Source: Maioricimonas rarisocia (GTDB taxonomy: Bacteria; Planctomycetota; Planctomycetia; Planctomycetales; Planctomycetaceae). Taken from it: 64,000 bases of DNA. Of the stretch, positions 39,016 through 48,532 are shown one piece after another. Below the pieces are notes generated by a model. The model did not search any database and was not told the DNA's origin. It worked only from the letters and a program-made list of their open reading frames with translations. The stretch lies in NCBI RefSeq assembly GCF_007747795.1, contig NZ_CP036275.1:1776001-1840000 (forward strand). The letters are read 5' to 3'. Numbering within the stretch: position 1 is the stretch's first letter; each line of letters begins with the position of its first letter. Position numbers and translations under genes: made by a program.

Positions 39016-39555
39016 GTGGAACGTCTGGCAATCTCTGCGCTCGACGCGGCGGAACCCGAAGTCGGCCGCTGGCTCGGGGCCCTCGAAGAGGTTCGCCGCA
39101 AGACGGTCGAGACCGTCACCGGCTGCGACGAGGCGTGTCTCGACTGGTGCGGGCCGGACGGCCGCGAGAATCCGATCGGCGCACTGCTCTACCACGTCGG
39201 GTTGGTCGAGATGTCGTGGCTCTACCTGGATCTGCTTCGCACGGAGCTTCCGTCGCACGTCAAAGAACTGTTCCCCTACCCCTCCCGCGACGAAGCGAAC
39301 CGGCTCACTCGCGTCCCGTCAACAAGTCTGGACGAGCACCTCCAGGCGCTGGCCCAAAGCCGTCGGATTCTGCTGGACGTGCTTCGCGACATCGACGTTG
39401 ATGGGTGGCGTCGGTTGCGAACGCCTGTTGACGGAATGGACTACGAAACGAATCCTGAGTGGGTGGTGTTTCATCTGATCGAACATGAGGCTGGCCACAC
39501 GGCACAGATGTCGTCACTGAAAGCCCGGTGGCTGCGGCACCAGGACGGGACATAA
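39016..39555 (+). CDS. DinB/YfiT-family putative metal-dependent protein
   Basis: A 179-residue DinB-fold protein. The four-helix bundle typical of the family shows LEEVRRKTVETVTGCDEACLDW, NPIGALLYHVGLVEMSWLYLDLL (H in YHVG, a metal-ligand position) and FHLIEHEAGHTAQMSSLK (H in HEAGHTAQM, second and third ligands). Three histidines are thus placed for a metal site. The family includes thiol-dependent transferases (bacillithiol- or mycothiol-type) but the substrate is unknown. Start is GTG with AGGAG upstream, preferred over an internal ATG. The DUF1801 gene follows 53 bases later. Confidence 0.8.
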   Translation: MERLAISALDAAEPEVGRWLGALEEVRRKTVETVTGCDEACLDWCGPDGRENPIGALLYHVGLVEMSWLYLDLLRTELPSHVKELFPYPSRDEANRLTRVPSTSLDEHLQALAQSRRILLDVLRDIDVDGWRRLRTPVDGMDYETNPEWVVFHLIEHEAGHTAQMSSLKARWLRHQDGT

Positions 39556-39608
39556 CACCGGCGGTCGGGTTCATCCAACTTCTCTTCCCAGCATCCAGGC
39601 GGGCCCCC

Positions 39609-40082
39609 ATGTCGCGGAAAAAAGCGAACGCGAAACCGAAAGCAACGAACAAAGCTGCCACGAAGCGGAACGACGCCGGGCCAAAACTGCTCTCGGGAGG
39701 CAATCCGCAGATTCCCAAAGGGGACGGCAACAAGCCGGTCCAGGACTACATCGCGGCGATGCCGAGCTGGAAGCATGACGTGGGCCGCACGCTCGACGAG
39801 CTGATCGTGAATACCGTCCCGGACGTGCGGAAGGCGGTCCGGTGGAATACTCCCTTCTACGGCATCGAGGGCCGGGGCTGGTTTCTCAGCGTCCACTGCT
39901 TCACGAAATACGTGAAGGTGACGTTTCTCAACGGCGGATCGCTGAATCCCCCTCCGCCGGTCGAGTCGAAGTATGAAGCGGTGCGGTCCCTCCACATTCA
40001 CGAGGAGGACGAGCTTGATGAGAACCAACTCGCGGACTGGATCCGGCAGGCGTCTGAGTTGCCGGGGGATGAGCTGTTCTAG
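39609..40082 (+). CDS. DUF1801 protein with basic N-terminal extension
   Basis: A 157-residue protein. The first 35 residues are Lys/Asn/Ala-rich (KKANAKPKATNKAATKRN), resembling a nucleic-acid-binding tail. From residue 45 the DUF1801/YdhG fold appears: VQDYIAAMPSWKHDVGRTLDELIVNTVPDVRKAVRWNTPFYGIEGRGWFLSVHCFTKYVKVTFLNGG, with the conserved basic/aromatic pocket. The ATG at 39609 gives the basic tail; the frame is open to 39528 within the DinB gene. Function unknown; a housekeeping small-molecule or nucleotide-binding role is guessed from the fold only. Confidence 0.8.
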   Translation: MSRKKANAKPKATNKAATKRNDAGPKLLSGGNPQIPKGDGNKPVQDYIAAMPSWKHDVGRTLDELIVNTVPDVRKAVRWNTPFYGIEGRGWFLSVHCFTKYVKVTFLNGGSLNPPPPVESKYEAVRSLHIHEEDELDENQLADWIRQASELPGDELF

Positions 40083-40546
40083 GGGAGAGTCGCTTCGGGG
40101 GAGACGCCGGACGACCACGGGCGTCATGTGGCCGGCTGTTGCCGGCCGGCGAGCGTGCTTCGGTTGGCCGGATGAATCCGGCCCTACTGCTGCTGCGACA
40201 AGTTCCGGGACCAGTTCCGGCGTGCCTGCCTGTCGCCAGCCATGGCCATCCACCCAGCGCACAATGCTTCAAGCGAGCCGGGAACGTCAGCTCCCGGATT
40301 GAAACCGTGATGCGCGCGGAGTACCTCCGAGCTCACGCTCGGGGCTCGCCTGCGGTTTCGAGGGGCATGCCCTCTGGCCTCACGTTTCGAGCCTCAAGCC
40401 TGCGCCACCGTGGCTTCGCTCGCGATGCTCGCTCCAGCCGCGGCCACCCGGCCGGGTCCACTGGCTGCCGCTGGACAATTCGTCATCGTGCGTCGATGAT
40501 CGGGAACGCTCACTTCTCGACAACTCTTTCAGCCTGTGGGGCCGTC
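40083..40546. repeat. REP-like repeat island 3
   Basis: 464 bases without a supported gene. The left part (40131-40254) is one copy of the long direct repeat described as a finding (mate at 41889-42011). It includes GGCCGGAT-GA-ATCCGGCC (40166-40183) and GGGACCAGTTCC. The central part (40274-40350) repeats the CCGGGA...CTCCCGG and CTCCGAGCTCACGCTCGGGG modules of island 1. The apparent continuous frame across it into the next gene is not protein coding. Confidence 0.65.
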
Positions 40547-41809
40547 ATGACCGGGACGCGACTTCTGCGCGGGTTTGCCGCGTTGCTGATATTCGGCACC
40601 CTCTCTACGCACTTGCCGGCGCAGGACATTCTGAGTGATGACCTGCTGGTCCGCGATTCGCTTCGCCCGTTCGACCGGCTGCTGCAGAAGCAGTTGCGCG
40701 TGTGGTTTGACAGCATGGATGCGGCCCTGACCGAGGATGGCACGCAGAGCCCGGAGTGGTGGCGAACCAGCGAGCGGCTGAATCCTCTCACAGTTCATGG
40801 CGGTACGCTGCTCGACTATGCCCGGGATCATGCCGGGTCACCCGAAGCACTGGCCTGCCTGGCGTACATCGTCGACTGGGGTGAAGGGCGGCCGCGGGAG
40901 CTCTTCCGCTCTGCATGCGATGAGCTGCTGGCCAGCTACGCCGACGATCCGGCGATGTCGTGGCTCTGTTCGCGGTTCACGAATGCCATCTGCTTTGACG
41001 AGATGGAATCGTTTCTGACGCGACTTCGGGAAACGTCATCAAGTCCGGCGGTTCAGGCCGCTGCCGACTTTCATCTGGCCGAGCTGATCGACCAGGCTCT
41101 GCAGATGCAGAAGCGTTTGCCGGTGATGCGCGAGCGTTTCGAGAGCACCGGTGCCCTGCAGGGACTCCCCACGCTGGGGCATCGTCTCGACCGGGTCGCG
41201 GCTCTGGATTCTCGCGACCTGACGGATCGACGGGATCGGTTGCTGAAGCAGGTCTGCGAATCGGCAACGGCCAGGCCGTGGTCGGCGAAGCGGATGCAGG
41301 GACGGCTGGATTACGAGTTCTTCGAAGACCCGGATGCGGAGAGCTTTCAGCAGCGGGCGGCAGGGCTGCTGTACGAAACTGCTCATCTGCGGGTGGGATC
41401 AATTGCGCCTGCATTCGAGGGAACACTGTCGGACGGGCGTCCGTTCCGGCTGGGCGACCGGCGTGGGCAGCCGACGCTGCTGATGTTTTCTTTCAAGGGA
41501 TGCGTGGCCTGCGAGGCGATGTACCCGGCACTGCGGGCTGTTCAGAAGCGCTACGCGGACGCGGGATTCTCCGTCGTCGGCATCATGGCGGATGAGAACG
41601 TCGGCACCGTCTCGACGGCCATCGAAACGGGAGCCATCACGTGGCCCTGTGTCTGGGACGGCCCCTCAGGGCCGATCGCCCGGGCATTCCGGGTACGGGG
41701 TCATCCAGTTGTCCTGCTGCTGGATGGTGAGGGGCGGATCGTTGCGAAGGCGCTCCGTGAGGAGAGGCACCTGGACGCGGCCATTTCTGAGCTGGTGGGT
41801 GGGGAGTGA
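40547..41809 (+). CDS. Exported thioredoxin-fold (TlpA-like) protein
   Basis: A 420-residue protein with a signal peptide (MTGTRLLRGFAALLIFGTLSTHLPAQ, cut after AQ or nearby). A helical region of 240 residues of unknown function follows. The C-terminal domain is a TlpA/AhpC-like thioredoxin: GQPTLLMFSFKGCVACEAMYPALRAVQKRY with the redox motif C319-V-A-C322, then VVGIMADENVGTVSTAIETG, WPCVWDG (third cysteine), and the cis-proline strand GHPVVLLLDGEGRI. It may act in periplasmic cytochrome c or disulfide maintenance. The ATG at 40547 is the first signal-peptide-like start; upstream open frame is repeat DNA. A terminator follows at 41854-41880. Confidence 0.8.
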   Translation: MTGTRLLRGFAALLIFGTLSTHLPAQDILSDDLLVRDSLRPFDRLLQKQLRVWFDSMDAALTEDGTQSPEWWRTSERLNPLTVHGGTLLDYARDHAGSPEALACLAYIVDWGEGRPRELFRSACDELLASYADDPAMSWLCSRFTNAICFDEMESFLTRLRETSSSPAVQAAADFHLAELIDQALQMQKRLPVMRERFESTGALQGLPTLGHRLDRVAALDSRDLTDRRDRLLKQVCESATARPWSAKRMQGRLDYEFFEDPDAESFQQRAAGLLYETAHLRVGSIAPAFEGTLSDGRPFRLGDRRGQPTLLMFSFKGCVACEAMYPALRAVQKRYADAGFSVVGIMADENVGTVSTAIETGAITWPCVWDGPSGPIARAFRVRGHPVVLLLDGEGRIVAKALREERHLDAAISELVGGE

Positions 41810-42084
41810 CCACCGACAACTCGGCGGCCTGGAGAGTGGTGCTGGGCGAGTCGGCCCACCGGACGCGGCCGGTGGGCTTTCGCCGCAGGGCCGGCTATTG
41901 CCGGCCGGCGAGCGTGCTTCGGTTGGCCGGATGAATCCGGCCCTACTGCTGCTGCGACAAGTTCCGGGACCAGTCCCAGCCTGCGTGCCGGTCGCCAGCC
42001 ACGGCCACCCACCTTCAACCACGCCTCGGGCAGACAGGAATGTCTGCCCCACCTGATCCAGCGATGCTGTCCCGGCGTAAGACG
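41810..42084. repeat. REP-like repeat island 4
   Basis: 275 bases: the CCACCGACA...CCTGGAGAGTGG module (41814-41872), the terminator (41854-41880), and the second copy (41889-42011) of the direct repeat seen at 40131-40254. No gene is supported. Confidence 0.65.
41854..41880 (+). terminator. Intrinsic terminator after the thioredoxin-fold gene
   Basis: GCCCACCGG, ACGCGG, CCGGTGGGC then TTTCG. It has the same stem as the terminator at 26046-26073, with a shorter T-run. The sequence resembles a mobile terminator-like repeat module. Confidence 0.65.
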
Positions 42085-43419
42085 TCAGTTTGCGCGGACT
42101 GCGTACAGGGCTTCGTACGTTCGCAGGTAGAGGGTGCCGTCCGAGATGGCCGGAGAGGCGGTGATCGTCTCACCCAGTTCGTTCTCGGCGACGATCTCGA
42201 ACTCCGGTCCCGCTTTCAGGACCGTGCAGTGGCCGTCGCGGGCACACAGGTAAATATGTCCGTCGGCGTAGACCGGCGTGGCCCGGTGCTGCGAGTTGTG
42301 CGTCCGCTCGTAGTAGAGCTCTTCACCCGACTCGAGGTTGAGGCAGAAGACCTTGCCGTCCTTGCGGCAGAAGTAGGCAAGGTCGCCGAGAATCAGCGGG
42401 CAGCAGACGTCCGGGGTTTTCTCGTGAACCCAGCGGATCGCTCCCTCCGAACTGGCGATGTCGCCGGACATTCCTTCGGACGGACGAATCGCGACGACCG
42501 GGCCCTTCTTGGCGGTCGGGACGATAATCACATTCTCGGCGAACGACGGTGACGCGACGAACCGCAGCGTCGGGTCGTACTGGTTCTGGTTGAACTTCGA
42601 GCGGCCGTTCAGCCCACCGAGACGCCACAGTTCGCGGCCGTCTTCGAGGTCGTAGGCAACGGTGCAGTCGGCTCCGTGGGTGACGAGGAACCGCTGCCGG
42701 CCATCGTCGTAGATGAACGGGGACGCGTAGGAGTGCTTGTTCTCGACGATCGCTTCGCTGGGGCGGTCGACGGCCCAGACTTCTTCGCCGGTCTTCTTGT
42801 CGAGCTTGATGACCTTCGCGACGGTGTAGTCGCCGCGCATCTCGCCGTGGATGAGCTGCAGGTAGAGGTGGTCCCCCTCGAGGACGGGGGTGGAGGTCAT
42901 GCCGAACTGGATCGCGAACTTGCCGTAGCGGTCCTGGACGTTGAACTTCCAGACTTCGTTGCCGTCGAAGTCGTAGCAGGCGAGGACGCCTGTCCCGAAA
43001 AAGACCCAGACATGCTTGCCGTCGGTCGTGGGAGACGCGGAGGCGGAGTTCCCTTCGCTGCTGCGGGCGTTCTTGTTGCCGCTGCCGACCTTCACCTGCC
43101 AGAGCTGCTCCCCCTTCGTATTGGCGGCGATGAGGACGAGGTCGGCACCTTCCTCGCTGCCGACCGACGAGGTGAGGAAGATACGGTCGTTCCAGATGAC
43201 GGGAGTGGAGCCGGCCGGACCGGGGAGCGGCAGTCGCCAGGCGACGTTCTTCGTCCTGCTCCATTCGGTGGCGATGCCGGTTTCGCTGCTGATGCTGTTG
43301 GCGTTGGGGCCGCGCCACTGCGGCCAGTTCTCGGCAGCAGCCGGGACGGTCAGAACGAGTGTGCTCAGAAACAGGGCCGCTGCAAACGGGCCCGCAGTAA
43401 GTGTCGATCGGCAGGGCAT
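42085..43419 (-). CDS. Secreted PQQ-type beta-propeller (BamB-like) protein 2
   Basis: A 444-residue protein with an N-terminal signal peptide (MPCRSTLTAGPFAAALFLSTLVLTVPAAA). The mature start ENWPQWRGPNANSISSETGIA matches the family entry motif of the paralogue at 7095. Blades include GEQLWQVKVG, GNEVWKFNVQ, GEEVWAVDRP, GRELWRLGG, GKVFCLNLESGEELYYERT and LKAGPEFEIVAENELG. ATG at 43419 with AAAGGAAA upstream; an alternative start at 43443 lengthens it by eight residues. Secreted or periplasmic; a real PQQ enzyme activity is not shown. It is divergent from the aldehyde dehydrogenase at 43682. Confidence 0.88.
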   Translation of the reverse strand: MPCRSTLTAGPFAAALFLSTLVLTVPAAAENWPQWRGPNANSISSETGIATEWSRTKNVAWRLPLPGPAGSTPVIWNDRIFLTSSVGSEEGADLVLIAANTKGEQLWQVKVGSGNKNARSSEGNSASASPTTDGKHVWVFFGTGVLACYDFDGNEVWKFNVQDRYGKFAIQFGMTSTPVLEGDHLYLQLIHGEMRGDYTVAKVIKLDKKTGEEVWAVDRPSEAIVENKHSYASPFIYDDGRQRFLVTHGADCTVAYDLEDGRELWRLGGLNGRSKFNQNQYDPTLRFVASPSFAENVIIVPTAKKGPVVAIRPSEGMSGDIASSEGAIRWVHEKTPDVCCPLILGDLAYFCRKDGKVFCLNLESGEELYYERTHNSQHRATPVYADGHIYLCARDGHCTVLKAGPEFEIVAENELGETITASPAISDGTLYLRTYEALYAVRAN

Positions 43420-43681
43420 GGTTTTCCTTTCTGCATTCTCCACCGGTGAATCGCCCGGGCGGCGGAGAGGCCCGGGGTGATGGACCGTCGCGACCGGCGC
43501 GATTCATATTCGCTGCCAGTCTGTCCCGTTCCGGCAGCGTCGTCAATCTTCACGCCGCCAGAGCGGATCCCGATCGCTCGGTGGAACCCGGAGGTGCCGT
43601 CGCAATTCCGCCGGGGCAGAACTAAGCTCAAAGCTGTTGCAGGGAACCCGCACTCACGTTCGGAACAGAGAGCCAGTCACG

Positions 43682-45100
43682 ATGAAGATGTTCGTCGCCG
43701 GTGAATGGAAGGAAACGTCCGAGACGATCGACGTCGTCAATCCGTACGATGATTCCGTGATCGATACGATCCCGAAGGCGGGAGCGGGCGACGTCGATGC
43801 GGCACTGGCGACACTCGTCGAAGGGGCCCGCGTGATGCGGCAGATGCCGGCCTTCGAACGGGCCCGCATTCTCGAGCGGGCGGCCGACCTCGTGCAGGAA
43901 CGGGTCGAGGATCTGGCCCGTACGATCAGTATGGAAGAGGGGAAAGTCCTCGCGGAGGCCCGCGTCGAGGCGCAGCGCGGCGGTGAGGTGCTCGCGGTCT
44001 CTGCCGAAGAAGCCAAACGGGTGGCCGGGGAGATGATTCCTCTCGATGCCGCCGAGAATGGCGCGGGCAAGATGGGCTTCACGCTGCGGATTCCCTGCGG
44101 AGTCGTGGCGGCGATTACGCCGTTCAACTTTCCGCTCAACCTGGTGACGCACAAGGTGGGGCCGGCGATCGCGGGTGGGAACGCGGTGATCGTCAAGCCG
44201 GCGACCGACACGCCCCTTTCGGCCCTGAAGCTGACGGAGATTCTGCTCGAAGCGGGGATGCCGGAGTCGGCGATCGCCTGCATCACCGGTTCGGGGGGCG
44301 AACTGGGGAAGGCGATCTGCGAAGACGACCGCGTGCGGAAGATCAGCTTCACCGGCAGCTACGAGGTGGGGGACGCCATCTGCCGTATCGCCGGCATGAA
44401 AAAGGTGACGATGGAGCTGGGGAGCAACAGCCCGGTCATCATCATGGACGACGCCGACCTCGACAAGGCGGCCCAGGCGGTCTGTGCGGCGGGATACTCC
44501 AATGCCGGGCAGGTCTGCATCTCGGCTCAGCGGATCCTCACCAGCAGCAAAGTCGGGGGCGACTTTCTGGATGCACTGCGGCCGAAGGTGGAGGCGCTGA
44601 CGCTGGGAGATCAGCTGGCCGACGACTCGAAGATGGGGCCGATGGTCCGCGAACGGGATGCCGAGCGTGTCGAAGAGTGGATCAACGAGGCGGTTGCGGC
44701 GGGAGCCCAGCTTGTCACGGGGGGCAAGCGGGAACGGTCCCTCTACCAGCCGACGATTCTGGACAAGGTCGATCCCGACATGCGGGTCAGCCGGGAGGAA
44801 CTGTTCGGTCCGGCGGTTGCGGTCTCTCGGTTCGACAACATCGAGGACGCGATCCGGATGGCGAACGACACGACGTTCGGGCTGTCGGCCGGCGTATTCA
44901 CTCAGGATCTGGACCGGGCGATGCGGTTTGCCCGGGAAGTGGACAGCGGCAACATCCACATCAACTGGTCGAGCCAGTGGCGGGCGGACTTCATGCCGTA
45001 CGGCGGGCTCAAGCACAGCGGCATGGGGAAGGAAGGCCCCCGCTATGCGCTGCGGGACATGACCGAGGAAAAGACGGTGGTGCTGCACCTCAACCAGTGA
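43682..45100 (+). CDS. NAD(P)-dependent aldehyde dehydrogenase
   Basis: A 472-residue aldehyde dehydrogenase. Seen are the cofactor-binding ITPFNFPLNLVTHKVGPAIAGGNAVIVKPATDTP (catalytic N of PFNFP), KISFTGSYEVGDAI, the general-base MELGSNSP (E), the nucleophile NAGQVCISAQR (C in AGQVC), and REELFGPAVAVSRFDN. The clade (SPVIIMDDADLDKAAQAVCAAGY) is that of NAD(P)-dependent lactaldehyde/GAPN-like or succinate-semialdehyde enzymes; the substrate is not predictable. Cytoplasmic. The second ATG at 43682 (MKMFVAGEWKE) is favoured over a start at 43637. It stands alone, 262 bases from the divergent propeller gene. Confidence 0.93.
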   Translation: MKMFVAGEWKETSETIDVVNPYDDSVIDTIPKAGAGDVDAALATLVEGARVMRQMPAFERARILERAADLVQERVEDLARTISMEEGKVLAEARVEAQRGGEVLAVSAEEAKRVAGEMIPLDAAENGAGKMGFTLRIPCGVVAAITPFNFPLNLVTHKVGPAIAGGNAVIVKPATDTPLSALKLTEILLEAGMPESAIACITGSGGELGKAICEDDRVRKISFTGSYEVGDAICRIAGMKKVTMELGSNSPVIIMDDADLDKAAQAVCAAGYSNAGQVCISAQRILTSSKVGGDFLDALRPKVEALTLGDQLADDSKMGPMVRERDAERVEEWINEAVAAGAQLVTGGKRERSLYQPTILDKVDPDMRVSREELFGPAVAVSRFDNIEDAIRMANDTTFGLSAGVFTQDLDRAMRFAREVDSGNIHINWSSQWRADFMPYGGLKHSGMGKEGPRYALRDMTEEKTVVLHLNQ

Positions 45101-45249
45101 TTGCGGAAGGGCTTGCGGCGATCGGCGACTCAGGCCGTCGGCAGCCGCTCCTGCCGAAATGACGTGGCTGTGATTTCCGGTTTCTGCTAGAAGCCGCCTC
45201 CTGTATCCCGGCAAGCTTTCGCCTTGCCTGATTGTGCGGGAGGACCCGG

Positions 45250-48200
45250 ATGAGCACTGCCACGGCGGCCAGGACGGCTGCCCGTCACGCCACGACGTCC
45301 ACGGTGAAGGATCGCCAGGTGTTTGGCGTCCTTCTCGCGTGCTTTCTGCTGTCGGGTTTCGCGGCTCTGCTGTACCAGACCGTCTGGATGCGGCAGTTCG
45401 CGATCGTGTTCGGCACGTCGGAACTGGCGATCGCGACGGTGCTGGCCGCCTACATGGCGGGGCTGGCGATCGGAGCGGCCATTGCCGGTCGGTGGGCACA
45501 TCGTCTGAAGCGACCGGTCCTCGCGTACGGCGTGCTGGAGTTCGGCGTGGCGGCCGGAGCGTTGTGCGTTCCGTTCGGGATGCGTCTGGCCCAGTCGCTG
45601 CTGGTCATGATGCTCGGGGGCCAGGCAGAACCTCCCGATGCCGGGGGACTTTCGCAGCCGCTGTTCTTCGCGGCGGCGGCGTTCGTGGTGATGTCGATCC
45701 CCACGGTCTGCATGGGAGCGACGCTGCCTTTGCTGACCGGGCATGTCGTGCGGCGGTCAGACGAAATCGGTCGCCGGGTCGGTCTGCTGTATGCGATCAA
45801 CACATTCGGCGCGGTGATCGGAACGCTGGCAGCCGCCTTCGTGCTGATTCCCCACTTCGGCCTGTTCCTGACGACGCTGTTCGGAGTCGCGGCCAATGCC
45901 GGCGTGTTCGCTCTGGCGGTCGTGCTGTCGCGGCGGGATGCGGAGTCGGCGACTGCATTGTCAGCCACGCAGACCGAACCGCCCCCACGACGCTCGCTGG
46001 CCGAGGAGTTCAGCCGGCGCGTTGCCTGGATTCTGCCGGTGATGCTGATGTCGGGCCTGGTTTCATTCATCTACGAAGTGCTCTGGTCGCGGCTGCTGGG
46101 GCAACTGATCGGCGGCAGCCTGTACGCGTTTGCAACAATGCTGGCGACGTTTCTGACCGGCATTACTGTGGGTAGCGCGATTGCGGCCCGCCTGGCGCGG
46201 AACCGCACAGTCTCCGTCTGGACGTTCGCCTTCACCCAACTGGGGACGGCCATCCTCTCGATGATCACGTACCAGTCGCTCGGCATGGTGCCGACGCTGG
46301 CGGAGAGCTGGGGCGCGGGTGCCCTGGGGACGGCGTGGGTGAATGCGGCGCTGTGCGGAGTCGTGCTGTTGCCGTCGACGCTCTGCATCGGGGCGACGTT
46401 TCCGCTGGCGGTGCGGATTCTGGCGGACGACGAACACGAGGCGGCGCCTGCCTCGGCCCGCGTCTATGCCTGGAACACCATCGGCGGCGTGGCGGGGGCG
46501 TTTCTGGCCGGTTTCTTCATCCTGCCGGCACTGGAGTTCGACGGGACGATCCGACTGGCGACGACGCTCAACCTGCTGCTGGCAGTTGGTTCGCTCTGGC
46601 TGATTCCGCTGGCGAGTCGGTTGCCCCGAAATGCGATCGTGGCCACGACCATTCTTGCGGCGCTGGTCTTCCAGCCGGGGATGCCGGAAGCCATTCTGAG
46701 GACCTCTCCCATCGTCGGGCCGGACTATCGGGGAGAGCTGGTCTTCCAGCGGGTGGGACGATCGTCGACGGTCCGCCTGACGAATGCCGGCAGCTATTAC
46801 CTGCTGCAGAACAACGGACTTCCCGAGGCGGTCATCATTCCGAAGGGAACGCCGCCGCTCGGTGCGGGTCTGCACCGCTGGCTCACCGCCCTGCCCCTTC
46901 TGGCCCGCCCCGATGCCCGGGACGTGATGGTGATCGGTTTCGGTGGCGGCATTGCCGTCGAGAAGCTGCCTGACTCGGTCGAGTCGATCGACGTGGTCGA
47001 ACTCGAGCCGGAAGTGATCGCCGCGAACCGGTACCTCTCGGACAATCGGGACCATGACCCGCTCGCCGATCCGCGGTTGCGGGTGGTGCTCAACGACGCA
47101 CGGGGGACGCTGGCGCTGACCGACAAACGGTACGACGTGATTGTCTCGCAGCCGTCGCATCCCTGGACGGCCGGTGCTTCGCACCTGTACACGCGGGAGT
47201 TCCTGGCGACGGCGAAGGAGCATCTGCAGGAGGATGGCGTCTTTCTGCAGTGGATGAACATCGACTTCCTTGATGTGAACCTGTTCCGATCGCTTGGAGC
47301 GACACTGCTGTCGGAGTTCCGGTACGTGCGGCTGTACATGCCGAACCGGACGGCTCTGTTCTTCCTCGGATCGGACCAGCCGCTGGATGTGGAGTCGCAA
47401 CTGCATCTGGCGGACGTGCCGCTACACGGCTTTATCGAGAGCGTGCGGCCACTGGGAATCAGCGGTTTGAACGACGTGGCAAGCGGCCTGGTGCTGGACA
47501 CGGAGGAACTGACGGCGATCTGCGAGGGAGCTCCGTTGACGACCGACAACCGGAACCGGCTGGCGTTCGGGGCAACTCCGAAAGCGGCCGAGGAGAAGGT
47601 GGAGGAGATCCGCCGGCTTCTGGCCGAACATGACGCGCTCGTCCATCACCGGGATCGGCTGTTTGCCGGGCGTGGCGTGCCGCTCAATCTGGGCATTATC
47701 GCCCGCCGCATCTGCTACACCGATCAATGGGACCGGGCCCGGCGAATTGCCGAGTCAATCGACGAGCCGGCCGAGTCGGCTCTGGTACGGGCGGTCGTGG
47801 CGCGGGAAGCGGGGAATCTGGCGGCTGCACGTGAGCACGCCCGGGCGGCTGTGGCGGCGAATCCTCTGTACGCAGAAGCGGCGTGGCTGCTGACGGATCT
47901 CTACGCGGATGAACTTGTAAACGGCCAGGCGGATGCAGAACTGTTGCGCCTGGCCAGCACGATGCCGGACCCGCAGCGGGCGCTGTTCGAGGCCTCACTG
48001 CTGCTGCCGCGGGATGACTTTCAGGGATTGCAGCGACTCGAGCCGCGGCTGGCCGATGTCTCCCCCGAGCATCTGGGATACCCGATGGCCCTGTACTTCC
48101 GGTCAGCCTGGCGGGCGTCATCGTTGCCGTTGATGAACAAGCCGCAGATGGCCGAGGAGGCACTGGCGATGACCGATCAGGCCCTGGCGACGTTGCCCAA

Positions 48201-48510
48201 GGGCTTCGCGTACCTGATCCGCTTCAATGCAGCCCGGCTGGCGGACCGGCCGGACGACGTGCTGGGGACGGTGGGGGAGTACGCCCGCCACCTGTTCGAC
48301 GTGGCCGATTCGGCGGGGAGTCGGGATGAAATCCGACATTCGACCCGGGTTTTCGCGGCGGCCCTGCAGTGGCTGCAGCGTGATGGTCGTGTGCCGGCCG
48401 AGCGGACGCAACGAACGGCCCAACTCGTCGATGATCTGGTGCGTGCCGCCGGTACGGACCAGCGACCGGAGACGATTCTGCCGGCGGGATACGAAGTTCC
48501 CGGACTGTGA
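45250..48510 (+). CDS. Fused MFS-like/spermidine-synthase-like/TPR-like membrane protein
   Basis: A 1086-residue fusion. The first ~480 residues form about 12 hydrophobic helices (from FGVLLACFLLSGFAALLYQTVW) of the spermidine-synthase-associated transporter-like type. A Rossmann SAM-methyltransferase-like domain with GFGGGIAVEKLP, VELEPEVIAANRYLS, VVLNDARG and the YDVIVSQPSHPW signature follows at about 540-760. The C-terminal 250 residues are helical repeats resembling TPRs (AAREHARAAVAANPLYAEAAWLLTDLY). The catalytic Asp of real spermidine synthases (usually in DGR or DSxxP) is not in its canonical place (SQPSHP), so polyamine synthesis is doubtful. GGGAGGA precedes the ATG. Confidence 0.85.
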   Translation: MSTATAARTAARHATTSTVKDRQVFGVLLACFLLSGFAALLYQTVWMRQFAIVFGTSELAIATVLAAYMAGLAIGAAIAGRWAHRLKRPVLAYGVLEFGVAAGALCVPFGMRLAQSLLVMMLGGQAEPPDAGGLSQPLFFAAAAFVVMSIPTVCMGATLPLLTGHVVRRSDEIGRRVGLLYAINTFGAVIGTLAAAFVLIPHFGLFLTTLFGVAANAGVFALAVVLSRRDAESATALSATQTEPPPRRSLAEEFSRRVAWILPVMLMSGLVSFIYEVLWSRLLGQLIGGSLYAFATMLATFLTGITVGSAIAARLARNRTVSVWTFAFTQLGTAILSMITYQSLGMVPTLAESWGAGALGTAWVNAALCGVVLLPSTLCIGATFPLAVRILADDEHEAAPASARVYAWNTIGGVAGAFLAGFFILPALEFDGTIRLATTLNLLLAVGSLWLIPLASRLPRNAIVATTILAALVFQPGMPEAILRTSPIVGPDYRGELVFQRVGRSSTVRLTNAGSYYLLQNNGLPEAVIIPKGTPPLGAGLHRWLTALPLLARPDARDVMVIGFGGGIAVEKLPDSVESIDVVELEPEVIAANRYLSDNRDHDPLADPRLRVVLNDARGTLALTDKRYDVIVSQPSHPWTAGASHLYTREFLATAKEHLQEDGVFLQWMNIDFLDVNLFRSLGATLLSEFRYVRLYMPNRTALFFLGSDQPLDVESQLHLADVPLHGFIESVRPLGISGLNDVASGLVLDTEELTAICEGAPLTTDNRNRLAFGATPKAAEEKVEEIRRLLAEHDALVHHRDRLFAGRGVPLNLGIIARRICYTDQWDRARRIAESIDEPAESALVRAVVAREAGNLAAAREHARAAVAANPLYAEAAWLLTDLYADELVNGQADAELLRLASTMPDPQRALFEASLLLPRDDFQGLQRLEPRLADVSPEHLGYPMALYFRSAWRASSLPLMNKPQMAEEALAMTDQALATLPKGFAYLIRFNAARLADRPDDVLGTVGEYARHLFDVADSAGSRDEIRHSTRVFAAALQWLQRDGRVPAERTQRTAQLVDDLVRAAGTDQRPETILPAGYEVPGL

Positions 48511-48532
48511 CAGCGAGCGTTCCGGTCGGGCG

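Noticed and set aside
40139..40546. Upstream extension of the thioredoxin-fold gene
   Set aside because: It translates repeat-island DNA; the signal peptide and family similarity begin at 40547.
43628..45499. 623-codon minus-strand frame under the aldehyde dehydrogenase
   Set aside because: Antisense shadow of a clear enzyme gene.
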